Below, piece by piece: positions 14,314 to 23,209 of a stretch of 46,480 nt of DNA (positions are counted from its first letter, which is position 1; every line of letters starts with the position of its first letter). Origin of the DNA: VMCP01 sp964527775 (GTDB taxonomy: Bacteria; Bacteroidota; Bacteroidia; NS11-12g; UBA955); assembly GCA_964527775.1 (NCBI GenBank), contig CAZGQS010000015.1:1-46480 (forward strand). Reading direction: 5' to 3'. The position numbers were made by a program, and so were the translations under genes. The notes under the pieces are model-generated. The model was not told the DNA's origin, searched no databases, and saw nothing but the letters and a program-made list of their open reading frames with translations.

Positions 14314-15330
14314 ATGAAACAGAAAATTCTCGTTACCGGAGGCCTAGGATTTATTGGTTCTCACACAGTTGTTGCACTGCATGAATCGGGTTTTGAACCC
14401 ATCATCATTGATAATTTAAGCAATACCAATATTGAAGTTGTTGATAGACTTGAAAAACTCATTGGTTTCAAACCCACAACTGTCATTGGAGATGTAAACA
14501 ACTCGGAACTGCTTGATTCTCTCTTCAAAGAACATCAACCTGCCGCTACCATTCACTTTGCTGCTTACAAAGCGGTTGGAGAAAGCGTTGAAAAGCCACT
14601 TGAATACTATCAGAACAATGTGGGTGGTTTAATGAGTTTATTGAGTGTTATGAAAAACAACCACTCTAACAACCTTGTTTTTAGTTCTAGTTGCACAGTT
14701 TATGGTGAACCAGATGAAATACCCGTAAAAGAATCCACCAAAACTAAACCCGCAGAATCACCTTATGGCGCAACAAAGCAAATGGGTGAGATCATATTAA
14801 AAGACAATCAAAATTGGCTAAGAACCCAGTGTTTGAGGTATTTTAACCCAATTGGGGCACATCCATCTGGTATCATTGGTGAACTTCCATTGGGTGTACC
14901 CAATAATCTCATTCCTTACCTTACTCAAGCAGTTGCTGGAATTAGAGGGGAACTTACCATTCACGGTAATGATTATGACACCCCCGATGGAACCTGTATC
15001 AGAGATTATATTCACGTTGTTGACCTTGCCGAAGCACATGTTCACGCACTAAAGCGCCTTTTAAACACTCAATTTGAAAGCTATTTTGAAGTATTTAATA
15101 TTGGAACTGGCAACGGAAGTTCAGTACTAGAGGTTATTCAAACCTTCGAAAAAGTAAACAATATAAATGTCCCTTATAAAATTGGACCAAGAAGAGCAGG
15201 CGATGTAGTTAAGGTATGGGCAGAAACCACCAAAGTTGAAAATATACTGGGTTGGAAAGCCAAAAAAGACTTAAACGATATGCTTAAAGACGCTTGGAAT
15301 TGGCAATCAATGCAAAAGTCAAATAGCTAA
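14314..15330 (+). CDS. galE: UDP-glucose 4-epimerase
   Basis: The 338 aa is the usual GalE length. It is an SDR-extended enzyme with the NAD-binding motif VTGGLGFIGSHT at residues 6-17, the TIHFAAYKAVGESV segment, the active-site serine/threonine region SSSCTVYG, and the YGATKQMGE (YxxxK) catalytic pair. The C-terminal phrase CIRDYIHVVDLAEAHVHAL is diagnostic of GalE. It interconverts UDP-glucose and UDP-galactose for surface sugars. It starts right at the stop of the acetyltransferase gene. Its last 47 nt overlap the 3' end of lnt on the opposite strand. Confidence 0.95.
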   Translation: MKQKILVTGGLGFIGSHTVVALHESGFEPIIIDNLSNTNIEVVDRLEKLIGFKPTTVIGDVNNSELLDSLFKEHQPAATIHFAAYKAVGESVEKPLEYYQNNVGGLMSLLSVMKNNHSNNLVFSSSCTVYGEPDEIPVKESTKTKPAESPYGATKQMGEIILKDNQNWLRTQCLRYFNPIGAHPSGIIGELPLGVPNNLIPYLTQAVAGIRGELTIHGNDYDTPDGTCIRDYIHVVDLAEAHVHALKRLLNTQFESYFEVFNIGTGNGSSVLEVIQTFEKVNNINVPYKIGPRRAGDVVKVWAETTKVENILGWKAKKDLNDMLKDAWNWQSMQKSNS

Positions 15331-16912
15331 ACAGCAACAATCCAATCACCATAAAATCATTGATTCGCGAATAAAACGTAAGATATTTGTTTGCATAGAT
15401 GTTTTGGACAATACATTTCTTCTCGTACCAATCTGTTTTTTGATATTCCTGACCCACAGGATCAATAAAACCACTTATTCCTGTATTCGCTGACCTTGCA
15501 ACCCATTTGCGCGTCTCTATGGCTCTCAAACGCGCATAAGAAAAGTGTTGCTTATACCCCGGCGTATTTTCCCACCATGCATCGTTGGTGATGATTCCCA
15601 ACCATTGAGCCCCATTCTTCACGTATTCACTTACGTATTCACCATAAATACTTTCGTAACAAATGATGGGAGCTACTTTATTTCGTGAACCCAAAGCGCT
15701 TGCAGAATCACTAACACCCAAACTTCCGGTGGTGCTATTTTCATCTAAAGTAATTGCTAATTTCTCCAAAATGGGAAATGTCTGAATGAATGGCATTTGC
15801 TCAGTACCAGGCACTAACTTACTCTTATGATAGACCTCTGCTGGTTCATGGTTGTTTAAGTACAACGCCGAATTATAAATATTCAAATATATACTACTGT
15901 CATATCTGCTCTTACGAGCACTTCGGTTAGGTTTTACATTGGTTTGGTAATACCTAACACCAGAAAGTCCAGTCAATAAACTCAAATTGGGATTTAAACT
16001 ATCTTGAAGCAAATACCTTCTCAATAATGCCACTTGATAATTGCTTTCAATTTGATCAACGTCAACGCTATTTACCAAACAAGTTTCTGGCCACAAAAGC
16101 CAATCCACTGAATCGCCAGATTCAGTCATACCCTGTTTAGATATTCGCAGCATTTCATTTTGCATGTCTATTGGGTCACGAACAAATTTCTCATTCCAAG
16201 GATCAAAACTTGGTTGAAGAACGCCCACCTTGATTTTTTCTCCTTCGGTTATGCTTCTTTCAGCTAGACTGCCTATTGCGAGAGAAGTAGAGATAGGTAG
16301 AACCCACCACAACATACTCAAAGTGAAACGAATAATCGAAAATTTTGAATTTTGAGCAACCCTCTTAATACCTTCAAAAATCAAAATATTACCCACTAAA
16401 ATCCAAAAAGTACCCCCCAAAGTCCCTGTATATTCATACCATTGAACAAAAGGTATGGCACAAGAAAATCCGTTACCGAGAGCCAACCAAGGCCAACTTA
16501 GGTCCCAACGGTGATGTCCATATTCGTAAAGCAACCAAGAAAAGATAAAAACTCCCCATAGCACTAATTTACTGTTGCCTGAATTAAAACGAGAGGCGGC
16601 CCTCCATAGTGCAAAGGGTATAAGCATAAAAAGGGTATTCAAAATGAGCATGCTAACAGCACCCCATGCTGATGCGTACCAAACCCACCAAGTGGTAGAC
16701 AAGTTCCATCCTAAAATGCCTAGATATAAAAACAAATAAAACTTCCAGCTAAGGCTGATATATCTCTCTGAAATCATGAATAAGGGAACCATTGACACGA
16801 ACAATACGGGCCAAATTCCTACGGGTTCCCATCCCAAGAAAAATAAAAGAGCAGGTAGCAGCACCAAAACCCATGTGGGTAAGGCAACAAATTTATTCAT
16901 CATCTGATTCAT
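15284..16912 (-). CDS. lnt: Apolipoprotein N-acyltransferase
   Basis: This inner-membrane enzyme adds the third acyl chain to lipoproteins. Of its 542 aa, about the first 215 form six or more transmembrane helices and the rest is a nitrilase-like periplasmic domain, with one more helix at the C-terminus. The catalytic triad is visible: Glu276 in WPETC, Lys363 in YHKSKLVPGTE and Cys418 in IICYES. Candidate starts are the ATGs at 16912, 16903 and 16900, all inside the end of rsmI. The shortest still gives a sound N-terminus (MNKFVALPTW). It is the last gene of the minus-strand run and overlaps galE convergently by 47 nt. Confidence 0.93.
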   Translation of the reverse strand: MNQMMNKFVALPTWVLVLLPALLFFLGWEPVGIWPVLFVSMVPLFMISERYISLSWKFYLFLYLGILGWNLSTTWWVWYASAWGAVSMLILNTLFMLIPFALWRAASRFNSGNSKLVLWGVFIFSWLLYEYGHHRWDLSWPWLALGNGFSCAIPFVQWYEYTGTLGGTFWILVGNILIFEGIKRVAQNSKFSIIRFTLSMLWWVLPISTSLAIGSLAERSITEGEKIKVGVLQPSFDPWNEKFVRDPIDMQNEMLRISKQGMTESGDSVDWLLWPETCLVNSVDVDQIESNYQVALLRRYLLQDSLNPNLSLLTGLSGVRYYQTNVKPNRSARKSRYDSSIYLNIYNSALYLNNHEPAEVYHKSKLVPGTEQMPFIQTFPILEKLAITLDENSTTGSLGVSDSASALGSRNKVAPIICYESIYGEYVSEYVKNGAQWLGIITNDAWWENTPGYKQHFSYARLRAIETRKWVARSANTGISGFIDPVGQEYQKTDWYEKKCIVQNIYANKYLTFYSRINDFMVIGLLLFSYLTFALIANSKRL

Positions 16913-17603
16913 TTTGGTCTAACTTGGAATAATCCTTGCCTTCCAAAACTACAACAAATTCTCCTTTGGGTGCATGCTGTTTAAAATGAGATAAGACCTC
17001 ATTTAACGTACCGTTAACGGTTTCTTCAAATTTCTTGGTCAACTCCCTCGAAACGCTGATTCTTCGATGTGGCTCGCACAAACTGGCCAAGGCTTCCAGC
17101 GATTTTAATAACTTATGCGGACTTTCGTAAAAAGCGACCGTAATATTTGAATTTACCAATTCATTGATTTTGGTTTGTCGTCCTTTTTTCTGAGGAAGAA
17201 ATCCTTCAAAAATAAACCGATGTAGGGCAAATCCACTTTTTACCAAGGCAGGAACAAAGGCAGTGGCCCCTGGAAGCACTTCAACAGCAATACCGTTTTC
17301 TAGCGCCGCTCTAACCAACAAAAACCCCGGATCTGAAATAGCCGGGGTTCCTGCGTCTGATATCTGGGCCAAAACGGCCCCAGATTGTAATTCTTGAATG
17401 TACTTTGCTAAACGCGAGTGTTCATTGTGAAGATGAAAACTCTCCAAAGGCGTTGTAATTTGATAATAATTTAACAACACCTTTGAGGTACGGGTATCTT
17501 CAGCCAGTATTTTAGATACTGATTTTAGAACCTCTACGGCCCGGTAAGTCATATCTCCCAAATTGCCAATGGGCGTGGGAACAATATATAGCCTACCTGA
17601 CAT
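16893..17603 (-). CDS. rsmI: 16S rRNA (cytidine1402-2'-O)-methyltransferase
   Basis: The 236 aa belongs to the tetrapyrrole-methylase fold family. Signature segments are LYIVPTPIGNLGDMTYRAVE at the start, LAEDTRTSKVLL, the SAM-binding region ISDAGTPAISDPGFLLV, LPGATAFVPALVKSG, FEGFLPQKKGRQ and TVAFYESPHKLLKSL. It methylates the ribose of C1402 in 16S rRNA, near the decoding centre. It starts 7 nt after the rny stop and overlaps lnt, so it is co-transcribed with both. Confidence 0.95.
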   Translation of the reverse strand: MSGRLYIVPTPIGNLGDMTYRAVEVLKSVSKILAEDTRTSKVLLNYYQITTPLESFHLHNEHSRLAKYIQELQSGAVLAQISDAGTPAISDPGFLLVRAALENGIAVEVLPGATAFVPALVKSGFALHRFIFEGFLPQKKGRQTKINELVNSNITVAFYESPHKLLKSLEALASLCEPHRRISVSRELTKKFEETVNGTLNEVLSHFKQHAPKGEFVVVLEGKDYSKLDQNESDDE

Positions 17604-17610
17604 ATAGTGA

Positions 17611-19152
17611 TTATTTTGCTACGCCTACTGAACGCTTTTCACGAATCACAGTGATTTTCACTTGACCAGGATAGCGCATCTCAGTCATGATTCTGTTTGA
17701 AAGTTCAAATGCCAAAGTATCTGCTTGATCATCGGTGGTTTTTTCAGCACCCATGATAATACGCAGCTCACGACCAGCTTGAATGGCAAATGCTTTTTCA
17801 ACACCAGGGTAGCTCAACGCCATGTTTTCCATTTCCTTGATTCGTTCTACGTATTGCTCATCTCCGCGACGTGCTCCAGGGCGAGACCCACTGATAGCAT
17901 CGCATGCTTGAATGATAGGACTCAACAAGCTGGTCATTTCAATTTCATCGTGGTGGGCACCAACTGCGTTCACTACTTCTGGGTGTTCGCCGTATTTCTC
18001 ACACAACTTCATACCCAACAATGCGTGAGGAGTTTCCTCGTCATTATCAGGGCATTTTCCGATGTCATGCAATAAACCTGCACGTTTAGCCAATTTCACG
18101 TTCAAGCCCATTTCTGCAGCCATAGTAGCACACAAACGAGCTACTTCACGACTGTGCTTCAATAGGTTTTGTCCGTAAGAACTTCTAAAACGCATTCTAC
18201 CAACGTATCGAATCAATTCAGGGTGCAAACCGGTGATACCTAAATCAACCACGGTTCTTTCTCCCCATTCAATGACTTCCTCTTCAATTTGCTTTTTGGT
18301 TTTCTCCACCACCTCTTCAATACGAGCGGGGTGAATTCTACCATCACGAATCAAACGTTCTAGAGACACACGGGCAACCTCTCTTCTAATAGGGTCATAA
18401 CAGCTCAATACAATGGTTTCTGGGGTATCATCAATCAAGATCTCTACTCCGGTTGCGGCTTCAAATGCTTTGATGTTTCTACCTTCTCTACCAATGATAC
18501 GACCTTTAACATCGTCAGATTCCAACGGGAATGCAGTTACAGTATTGTCAATGGCTAATTCAGCAGCTGTTCTTTGAATGGTCTGAAGTACAATTCTTTT
18601 TGCCTCTCTGGTTGCACCTAATTTTGCTTCTTCAACAATGTTTTTCGCAATGGTTAATCCCTCAGTATGCGACTTTGCCTTGATGGTTTCAATCATTTGA
18701 TCTTTTGCATCGTTTTGCGACAATCCGGCAATAGATTCTAATTTCGCCAATTGTTGCTCACGAAGGGTTGACAATTCTTTTTCCTTTGTTTTGTAAGCTT
18801 CAATTTGAGCGTCTAGGCGTTGACTTTTCTGAGCGGTTTCATCTTCTTTCTGTTTAAGACTCTTGATTTTGTCATCGAGAGATTGTTCTTTCTGACGAAG
18901 TCTATTTTCAGCGTTCGAGAGTTCCTGATTGCGCTTATTGGTTTCACGTTCATATTCTGAACGAAGCTGCATGTACTTCTCTTTTGCTTCAACAATACGG
19001 TCTTTTTTGAGAGATTCTCCTTGTGATTTTGCCTCTTCGAGGATGCGAGTTCGCTCGCTTTCTAACTGATTTTTTCTTGCCGATACGAATACTACGTACC
19101 CTAAGCCTAATCCACCGACTAGACCTGCAAGGATGAACACGATAACTTCCAT
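17611..19152 (-). CDS. rny: Ribonuclease Y
   Basis: The protein has 513 aa with the classic layout. An N-terminal membrane helix (about 1-25, FILAGLVGGLGLGYVVFV) is followed by a long coiled coil (about 28-160), a KH RNA-binding domain around KGRIIGREGRNIKAFEAATG, and an HD hydrolase domain with LLHDIGKC and AHHDE. It starts bulk mRNA decay as a membrane-bound endoribonuclease. The ATG at 19152 gives the expected N-terminal anchor. It follows zapA by 47 nt, where I see nothing but AT-rich sequence. Confidence 0.96.
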   Translation of the reverse strand: MEVIVFILAGLVGGLGLGYVVFVSARKNQLESERTRILEEAKSQGESLKKDRIVEAKEKYMQLRSEYERETNKRNQELSNAENRLRQKEQSLDDKIKSLKQKEDETAQKSQRLDAQIEAYKTKEKELSTLREQQLAKLESIAGLSQNDAKDQMIETIKAKSHTEGLTIAKNIVEEAKLGATREAKRIVLQTIQRTAAELAIDNTVTAFPLESDDVKGRIIGREGRNIKAFEAATGVEILIDDTPETIVLSCYDPIRREVARVSLERLIRDGRIHPARIEEVVEKTKKQIEEEVIEWGERTVVDLGITGLHPELIRYVGRMRFRSSYGQNLLKHSREVARLCATMAAEMGLNVKLAKRAGLLHDIGKCPDNDEETPHALLGMKLCEKYGEHPEVVNAVGAHHDEIEMTSLLSPIIQACDAISGSRPGARRGDEQYVERIKEMENMALSYPGVEKAFAIQAGRELRIIMGAEKTTDDQADTLAFELSNRIMTEMRYPGQVKITVIREKRSVGVAK

Positions 19153-19199
19153 TTTCTTTTTATTATATTATAATGGAGCACCGTTTGTCAAATGAAATA

Positions 19200-19496
19200 T
19201 TATATATCGCTGAGCAAGGTTTCTATCTCCTCCAATACTTTCAATGAATCTTCCTCATTTTCGGTTTTGGGGGTTGATGGAGGTGTTTGTCTAAGAACTT
19301 CCCCCGCTAAATCTAAAGAAGCCCAAGACAAGCGATCAAGCGGATTGCTTGTTCCAAATCTTTTGAATCCTTCGATTCTATTATTCAGCAACTCAGCAGC
19401 TTTCATGACCTGTGCCTCATCTTTTTGAGCCACCCTCAACCTAATTGGATGGTTATCAATATTTAATGAGACTAAAACGGTCTGATTGCTGTCCAT
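19200..19496 (-). CDS. zapA: Cell division protein ZapA
   Basis: The 98 aa matches ZapA size. The N-terminal domain carries the motif VLVSLNIDNHPIRLRVAQKDE, followed by AAELLNNRIEGFKR and a SWASLDLAGEVLR helix, then an acidic coiled-coil tail. ZapA binds and bundles FtsZ filaments at the division site. It lies 6 nt after the coiled-coil gene and ahead of rny, a zapA-rny pairing common in Bacteroidota. Confidence 0.88.
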   Translation of the reverse strand: MDSNQTVLVSLNIDNHPIRLRVAQKDEAQVMKAAELLNNRIEGFKRFGTSNPLDRLSWASLDLAGEVLRQTPPSTPKTENEEDSLKVLEEIETLLSDI

Positions 19497-19502
19497 ATTA
19501 CA

Positions 19503-19838
19503 TTATTCGTTTAACAAATCAATGCACCGGTCAATGTCGCGAACCAACTCATTAATCTTGATTTTTAGATCATGATTAGAGGAAGTAGATTCGTTAGACA
19601 TTTCTTTTGCAATTTTAATCAATTTATTCTGTTCTGTTAAATCATTGATGGTATTTTTCTGAATTTGGATGATGTTTTCGTTCAAAGCCCTTTGTTCTTC
19701 GCTCTCTGACAATCTGCCTTTCAACAAATCAACTTCTTGGAGCAACGCATTGTTTTGAACTTCGAGGGCACGATTTTTCTGAACCAGTTTTAAAACTTTC
19801 TCCTTAATCAGACCCAACCTTTGTTCCATATCACCCAT
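19503..19838 (-). CDS. Small coiled-coil protein upstream of zapA
   Basis: The protein has about 111 aa and is almost entirely heptad-like helix (KVLKLVQKNRALEVQNNALL, then a further coiled segment). It has no signal peptide and no catalytic motif. Possible starts are the ATGs at 19838 and 19829; the further upstream TTG at 19844 abuts the rfbA stop and is less likely. Its position directly before zapA and its ZapB-like length and composition suggest a division-related partner, but this is inference and I cannot assign it to a family. Confidence 0.7.
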   Translation of the reverse strand: MGDMEQRLGLIKEKVLKLVQKNRALEVQNNALLQEVDLLKGRLSESEEQRALNENIIQIQKNTINDLTEQNKLIKIAKEMSNESTSSNHDLKIKINELVRDIDRCIDLLNE

Positions 19839-19844
19839 CAACAA

Positions 19845-20723
19845 TTAAATACTGTATGTTTTAATATTAATAATTTTTTCTAGGTACACGCCGTATCCGC
19901 TTTTCTTGAGTGGTTGTGCAATTTCTAACAACTGCTCAGTGGTTATAAAACCTTGTCTCCAAGCAATTTCCTCAATACAACCCACCTTCATGCCTTGACG
20001 CTCTTCAATGACCTCTACAAACTGACCGGCTTGCATCAAACTTGCAAATGTACCAGTATCTAACCATGCCGTACCACGGCTCATGATTCTCACCTGCAAT
20101 TTTCCTTGTTCTAGATAAATCTTATTGACATCGGTAATTTCTAATTCACCCCTAGCGGAGGGTTTTAAGTTTTTTGCAATTTCTACAATGGAATTATCAT
20201 AAAAATACAAACCAGGAACCGCAAAATTTGATTTTGGAACAGCAGGTTTTTCTTCAATACTCAAAGCTTTTAAGTTGTCGTCAAAATCAACTACACCATA
20301 TCTTTCTGGATCTGAAACATGATATGCAAATACAATACCACCTTCAGGATCTTTGCAACTCTTTAATGTTTGATTCAAATTTGAACCATAGAAAATGTTA
20401 TCACCCAAAATCAGGGCTACGCTATCCTCCCCAATAAAATCTGCACCTAAAACAAATGCCTGTGCAAGTCCATCAGGGCTGGGCTGAACACAATATTCAA
20501 AACGACAACCAATTCTCGACCCGTCACCCAATAGGCGCTCAAAATGAGGAAGATCGTGGGGCGTTGAAATGATCAAGATTTCGCGAATACCCGCCATCAT
20601 TAATACAGATAACGGATAATATATCATGGGTTTATCGTAAACAGGCATCAACTGTTTACTCACCGCCATGGTTAGGGGATACAATCTAGTACCTGAGCCA
20701 CCGGCAAGAATTATTCCTTTCAT
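19845..20723 (-). CDS. rfbA: Glucose-1-phosphate thymidylyltransferase
   Basis: The 292 aa is the standard RmlA length. It begins MKGIILAGGSGTRLYPLT, carries the SKQLMPVYDKPMIYYPLSVL segment, and has LALILGDN-type active-site aspartates in VALILGDNIFYG and the sugar-binding ISIEEKP-like segment ALSIEEKPAVPKS. The end, GTAWLDTGT followed by GYGVYL, is typical. It makes dTDP-glucose for rhamnose and related surface sugars. rfbB, rfbC and rfbD are not nearby. It lies 16 nt after tyrS inside a run of otherwise housekeeping genes. Confidence 0.95.
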   Translation of the reverse strand: MKGIILAGGSGTRLYPLTMAVSKQLMPVYDKPMIYYPLSVLMMAGIREILIISTPHDLPHFERLLGDGSRIGCRFEYCVQPSPDGLAQAFVLGADFIGEDSVALILGDNIFYGSNLNQTLKSCKDPEGGIVFAYHVSDPERYGVVDFDDNLKALSIEEKPAVPKSNFAVPGLYFYDNSIVEIAKNLKPSARGELEITDVNKIYLEQGKLQVRIMSRGTAWLDTGTFASLMQAGQFVEVIEERQGMKVGCIEEIAWRQGFITTEQLLEIAQPLKKSGYGVYLEKIINIKTYSI

Positions 20724-20739
20724 GAATCAAAGATAATGA

Positions 20740-22038
20740 CTATTGAACTTCAATCACGAAGTAGTTCTTCTTTCCTTTCTGAGCAATGAGGAAACGTTTG
20801 TGAATCAAATGTTCAGCATTGATTGTACCGTCAACATCAGCATATTTCTCTTTATTGATAGAAAAACCGTTTGCAGCAATCATCTTTCTCGCTTCTCCTT
20901 TGGACGGAAAAATTCCTGTCTCAACCGCCAACAAGTCCAACACAGAAACACCTGATTCAATAAGATCTCGAGAAATTACAAACTTTTCCATGCCCTGAAG
21001 GCTTGATTCTAAAGTGATTTCATCTAATGATAAAAGATCTTCACGGGTACCATTCCCGAAAAAAACTTGAGTAGCTTTTATGGCTAACTCTAAAGATTCT
21101 TTCGAATGTACGCGCTCGGTCATCTCCTCTGCTAAAGCACGTTGAAGATTTCTCTGAAACTCATTTCCTAGGTGAGCCGAAATGAGGCTTTCAATTTCTT
21201 CTCGGGACTTTAATGAGTATATTTTGATGAATCTGATGGCGTCATCATCAGCAATGTTCAACCAAAATTGATAAAAGGCAAACGGCGAGGTTTTTTTGGG
21301 GTCTAACCAAATGTTTCCACCTTCACTTTTCCCAAATTTGGTACCGTCAGATTTGGTAATTAGCGTAGCCGTTACAGCATACGCTTCTCCCCCTGCCATT
21401 CTTCTGATCAACTCAGTTCCAGTAGTGATATTTCCCCATTGGTCTGAACCGCCCATTTGAAGTTTACAATCCATGTTCTGATACAAATGGTAGAAGTCAT
21501 AACCCTGTACCAACTGATAACTAAACTCTGTAAACGAAAGTCCGCCAGACTCCAACCTGTTTTTTACACTGTCTTTTGACATCATGTAACTAACGGTGAT
21601 GTGTTTTCCAACGTCTCTGATAAAATCTAAAAAATGCCAATCTTTAAACCAATCGTAATTATTGACAATCTGTGCGGCATTGGGTCCATTTTCGAAATCC
21701 AAAAACTTCATCAACTGACTTTTTTGGCCTTCTAAATTCTTGTTTAAAGTTTCTAAATCTAGCAACTGTCGCTCAGAACTTTTACCGCTAGGATCTCCCA
21801 CCATACCTGTAGCACCACCCACAAGAGCAACGGGTTTATGTCCGGCACGTTGAAACAGGGTAAGCATCATAATGGGCACCATATTTCCAATGTGCAAGGA
21901 GTCAGCCGTTGGATCAAAGCCAATATAGGCCGTTACTTGTTCCTTGTTAAGTAGGTCTTGGGTACCAGGAATGGCGTCATGCAACAATCCACGCCATTTT
22001 AGTTCTTCAATAAAATCAAAGTTGGGTCTAAAGCTCAT
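20740..22038 (-). CDS. tyrS: Tyrosyl-tRNA synthetase
   Basis: This 432 aa class I aminoacyl-tRNA synthetase has the HIGH motif as HIGN (residues 49-52, in SLHIGNMVPIM) and the KMSKS motif as KFGKS in GTKFGKSEGGNIW, as usual in bacterial TyrRS. The tyrosine-binding YQLVQGYDF and QMGGSDQWGN segments are present. The C-terminal part is an S4-like RNA-binding domain (GEARKMIAANGFSINKEK). It charges tRNA-Tyr. The ATG at 22038 overlaps the preceding gene by 11 nt. Confidence 0.97.
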   Translation of the reverse strand: MSFRPNFDFIEELKWRGLLHDAIPGTQDLLNKEQVTAYIGFDPTADSLHIGNMVPIMMLTLFQRAGHKPVALVGGATGMVGDPSGKSSERQLLDLETLNKNLEGQKSQLMKFLDFENGPNAAQIVNNYDWFKDWHFLDFIRDVGKHITVSYMMSKDSVKNRLESGGLSFTEFSYQLVQGYDFYHLYQNMDCKLQMGGSDQWGNITTGTELIRRMAGGEAYAVTATLITKSDGTKFGKSEGGNIWLDPKKTSPFAFYQFWLNIADDDAIRFIKIYSLKSREEIESLISAHLGNEFQRNLQRALAEEMTERVHSKESLELAIKATQVFFGNGTREDLLSLDEITLESSLQGMEKFVISRDLIESGVSVLDLLAVETGIFPSKGEARKMIAANGFSINKEKYADVDGTINAEHLIHKRFLIAQKGKKNYFVIEVQ

Positions 22039-22465
22039 TGTTTTTTTCTCTCTCTTCTATAATATCAGAAATGGTTTGCTTCATTTTCTCGGCATCTTCA
22101 TCAGAAAGCCCACTAGTAGGAAAACTAACCACTTGTGCAGTTTCTTTGAGCATAAAATTAATCTCGAACACTAAGTAGTCTATTCGTTGAATGAATTTCC
22201 AAGGAATAAACTTATAGTTTGAGAAAAAATGATCTCTCCAAGAAACTCCGTCTTTATCAACCAATACGAAATAATCGCCTTTTCTTTTTACATAAAGCCA
22301 AAATACCAATGACAGTGCAATTGCCAAATAGATGAAGCTACCTGCCCAACCGAATATTCCGTAATGGAAAGCAAACCCCACCATCACCAAGATGATGATT
22401 ACCACCATGGCAGGGAGTTCAGCTTTTGATTTTGGGATTACAACGTGAAATTTATGATCAGCCAT
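22028..22465 (-). CDS. Small membrane protein with two helices
   Basis: The protein has 145 aa. After a short polar start, two hydrophobic helices (about 18-38 and 41-60) are followed by a cytoplasmic tail with a PH-like or DUF-type pattern (DYFVLVDKDGVSWRDHF, then WKFIQRIDYLVFE). I do not recognise the family. It lies between a T9SS cargo gene (3 nt away) and tyrS (11-nt overlap), so it is co-transcribed, but the context does not tell its role. Confidence 0.75.
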   Translation of the reverse strand: MADHKFHVVIPKSKAELPAMVVIIILVMVGFAFHYGIFGWAGSFIYLAIALSLVFWLYVKRKGDYFVLVDKDGVSWRDHFFSNYKFIPWKFIQRIDYLVFEINFMLKETAQVVSFPTSGLSDEDAEKMKQTISDIIEEREKNNEL

Positions 22466-22468
22466 GAA

Positions 22469-23179
22469 TTACTCCACTACCAATTTTTGTGAAGTGCCAT
22501 TTGCTAATACCAAATACATGCCCGACTTCCAATCAGATACGTTCATTTGATAAACACCATTATCCTTATTTAAAAATGAAATAGCCACTTCTCTACCAGA
22601 TAGGTCAAAAATTCTGGGTTGAGATTTTGCGATGATTTGAACTTCGCCATTGGCAGGATTTGGATAAATTTTTACGCCATTGAGTTGGTCTAGATTCAAT
22701 ACATTGGCAGAACCACCTTCAATCGTTAAAACATAAGTTCTAATTGTATCTGGTTGTACTACTGGTATTGAACCAAAAACTTTAGCATAAACTTGAACCG
22801 GTATTTTCAAAGGGAAAACTCCGCCTTCAGTGGGTGTGCCACTCATTTCTATGCAACTTGCTGTCATTGGCAAGAAAACGCATTTGTAATTTTTGCAGAC
22901 ATAACCCATTCCTTTTGGTAAACCATCTACCGATTTCATTACCATAGAATCAATTTTTGCAAGCACGGGTGCACCCTGAAGAACCACATTGGTGTCTTTA
23001 AACAGCATAACGGTGATGCTTTCACTGTATGGTGTGTTGATATTGCCTTTTGGCAAAGTAGCAGGTAGTATTCCGGGTATAGTCAAAGCAGGATCTGGGG
23101 TACAATTCTGTGCTTGTAACTCAGGAGAAACAACTGCTAACATTCCGATAGCAATTATCCATGTAAACTTCCGTATCAT
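22469..23179 (-). CDS. Secreted protein with T9SS type A sorting domain
   Basis: The protein has 236 aa. A signal peptide (1-22, ending LQAQN) is followed by a beta-rich body with CTPDPALTIPGILP, GLPKGMGYVCKNYKC and SCIEMSGTPTEGGVFPL. The C-terminal sorting domain starts at VKIYPNPANGEV and ends SGMYLVLANGTSQKLVVE. The four cysteines of the body probably form disulfides. I chose the ATG at 23179; the longer frame to 23299 runs into the divergent receptor gene and spoils the signal peptide. Export needs the T9SS encoded elsewhere. The function of the body is unknown. Confidence 0.82.
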   Translation of the reverse strand: MIRKFTWIIAIGMLAVVSPELQAQNCTPDPALTIPGILPATLPKGNINTPYSESITVMLFKDTNVVLQGAPVLAKIDSMVMKSVDGLPKGMGYVCKNYKCVFLPMTASCIEMSGTPTEGGVFPLKIPVQVYAKVFGSIPVVQPDTIRTYVLTIEGGSANVLNLDQLNGVKIYPNPANGEVQIIAKSQPRIFDLSGREVAISFLNKDNGVYQMNVSDWKSGMYLVLANGTSQKLVVE

Positions 23180-23209
23180 TGTAGTTTTAGATTGGTTACA
23201 CGAAAATAC

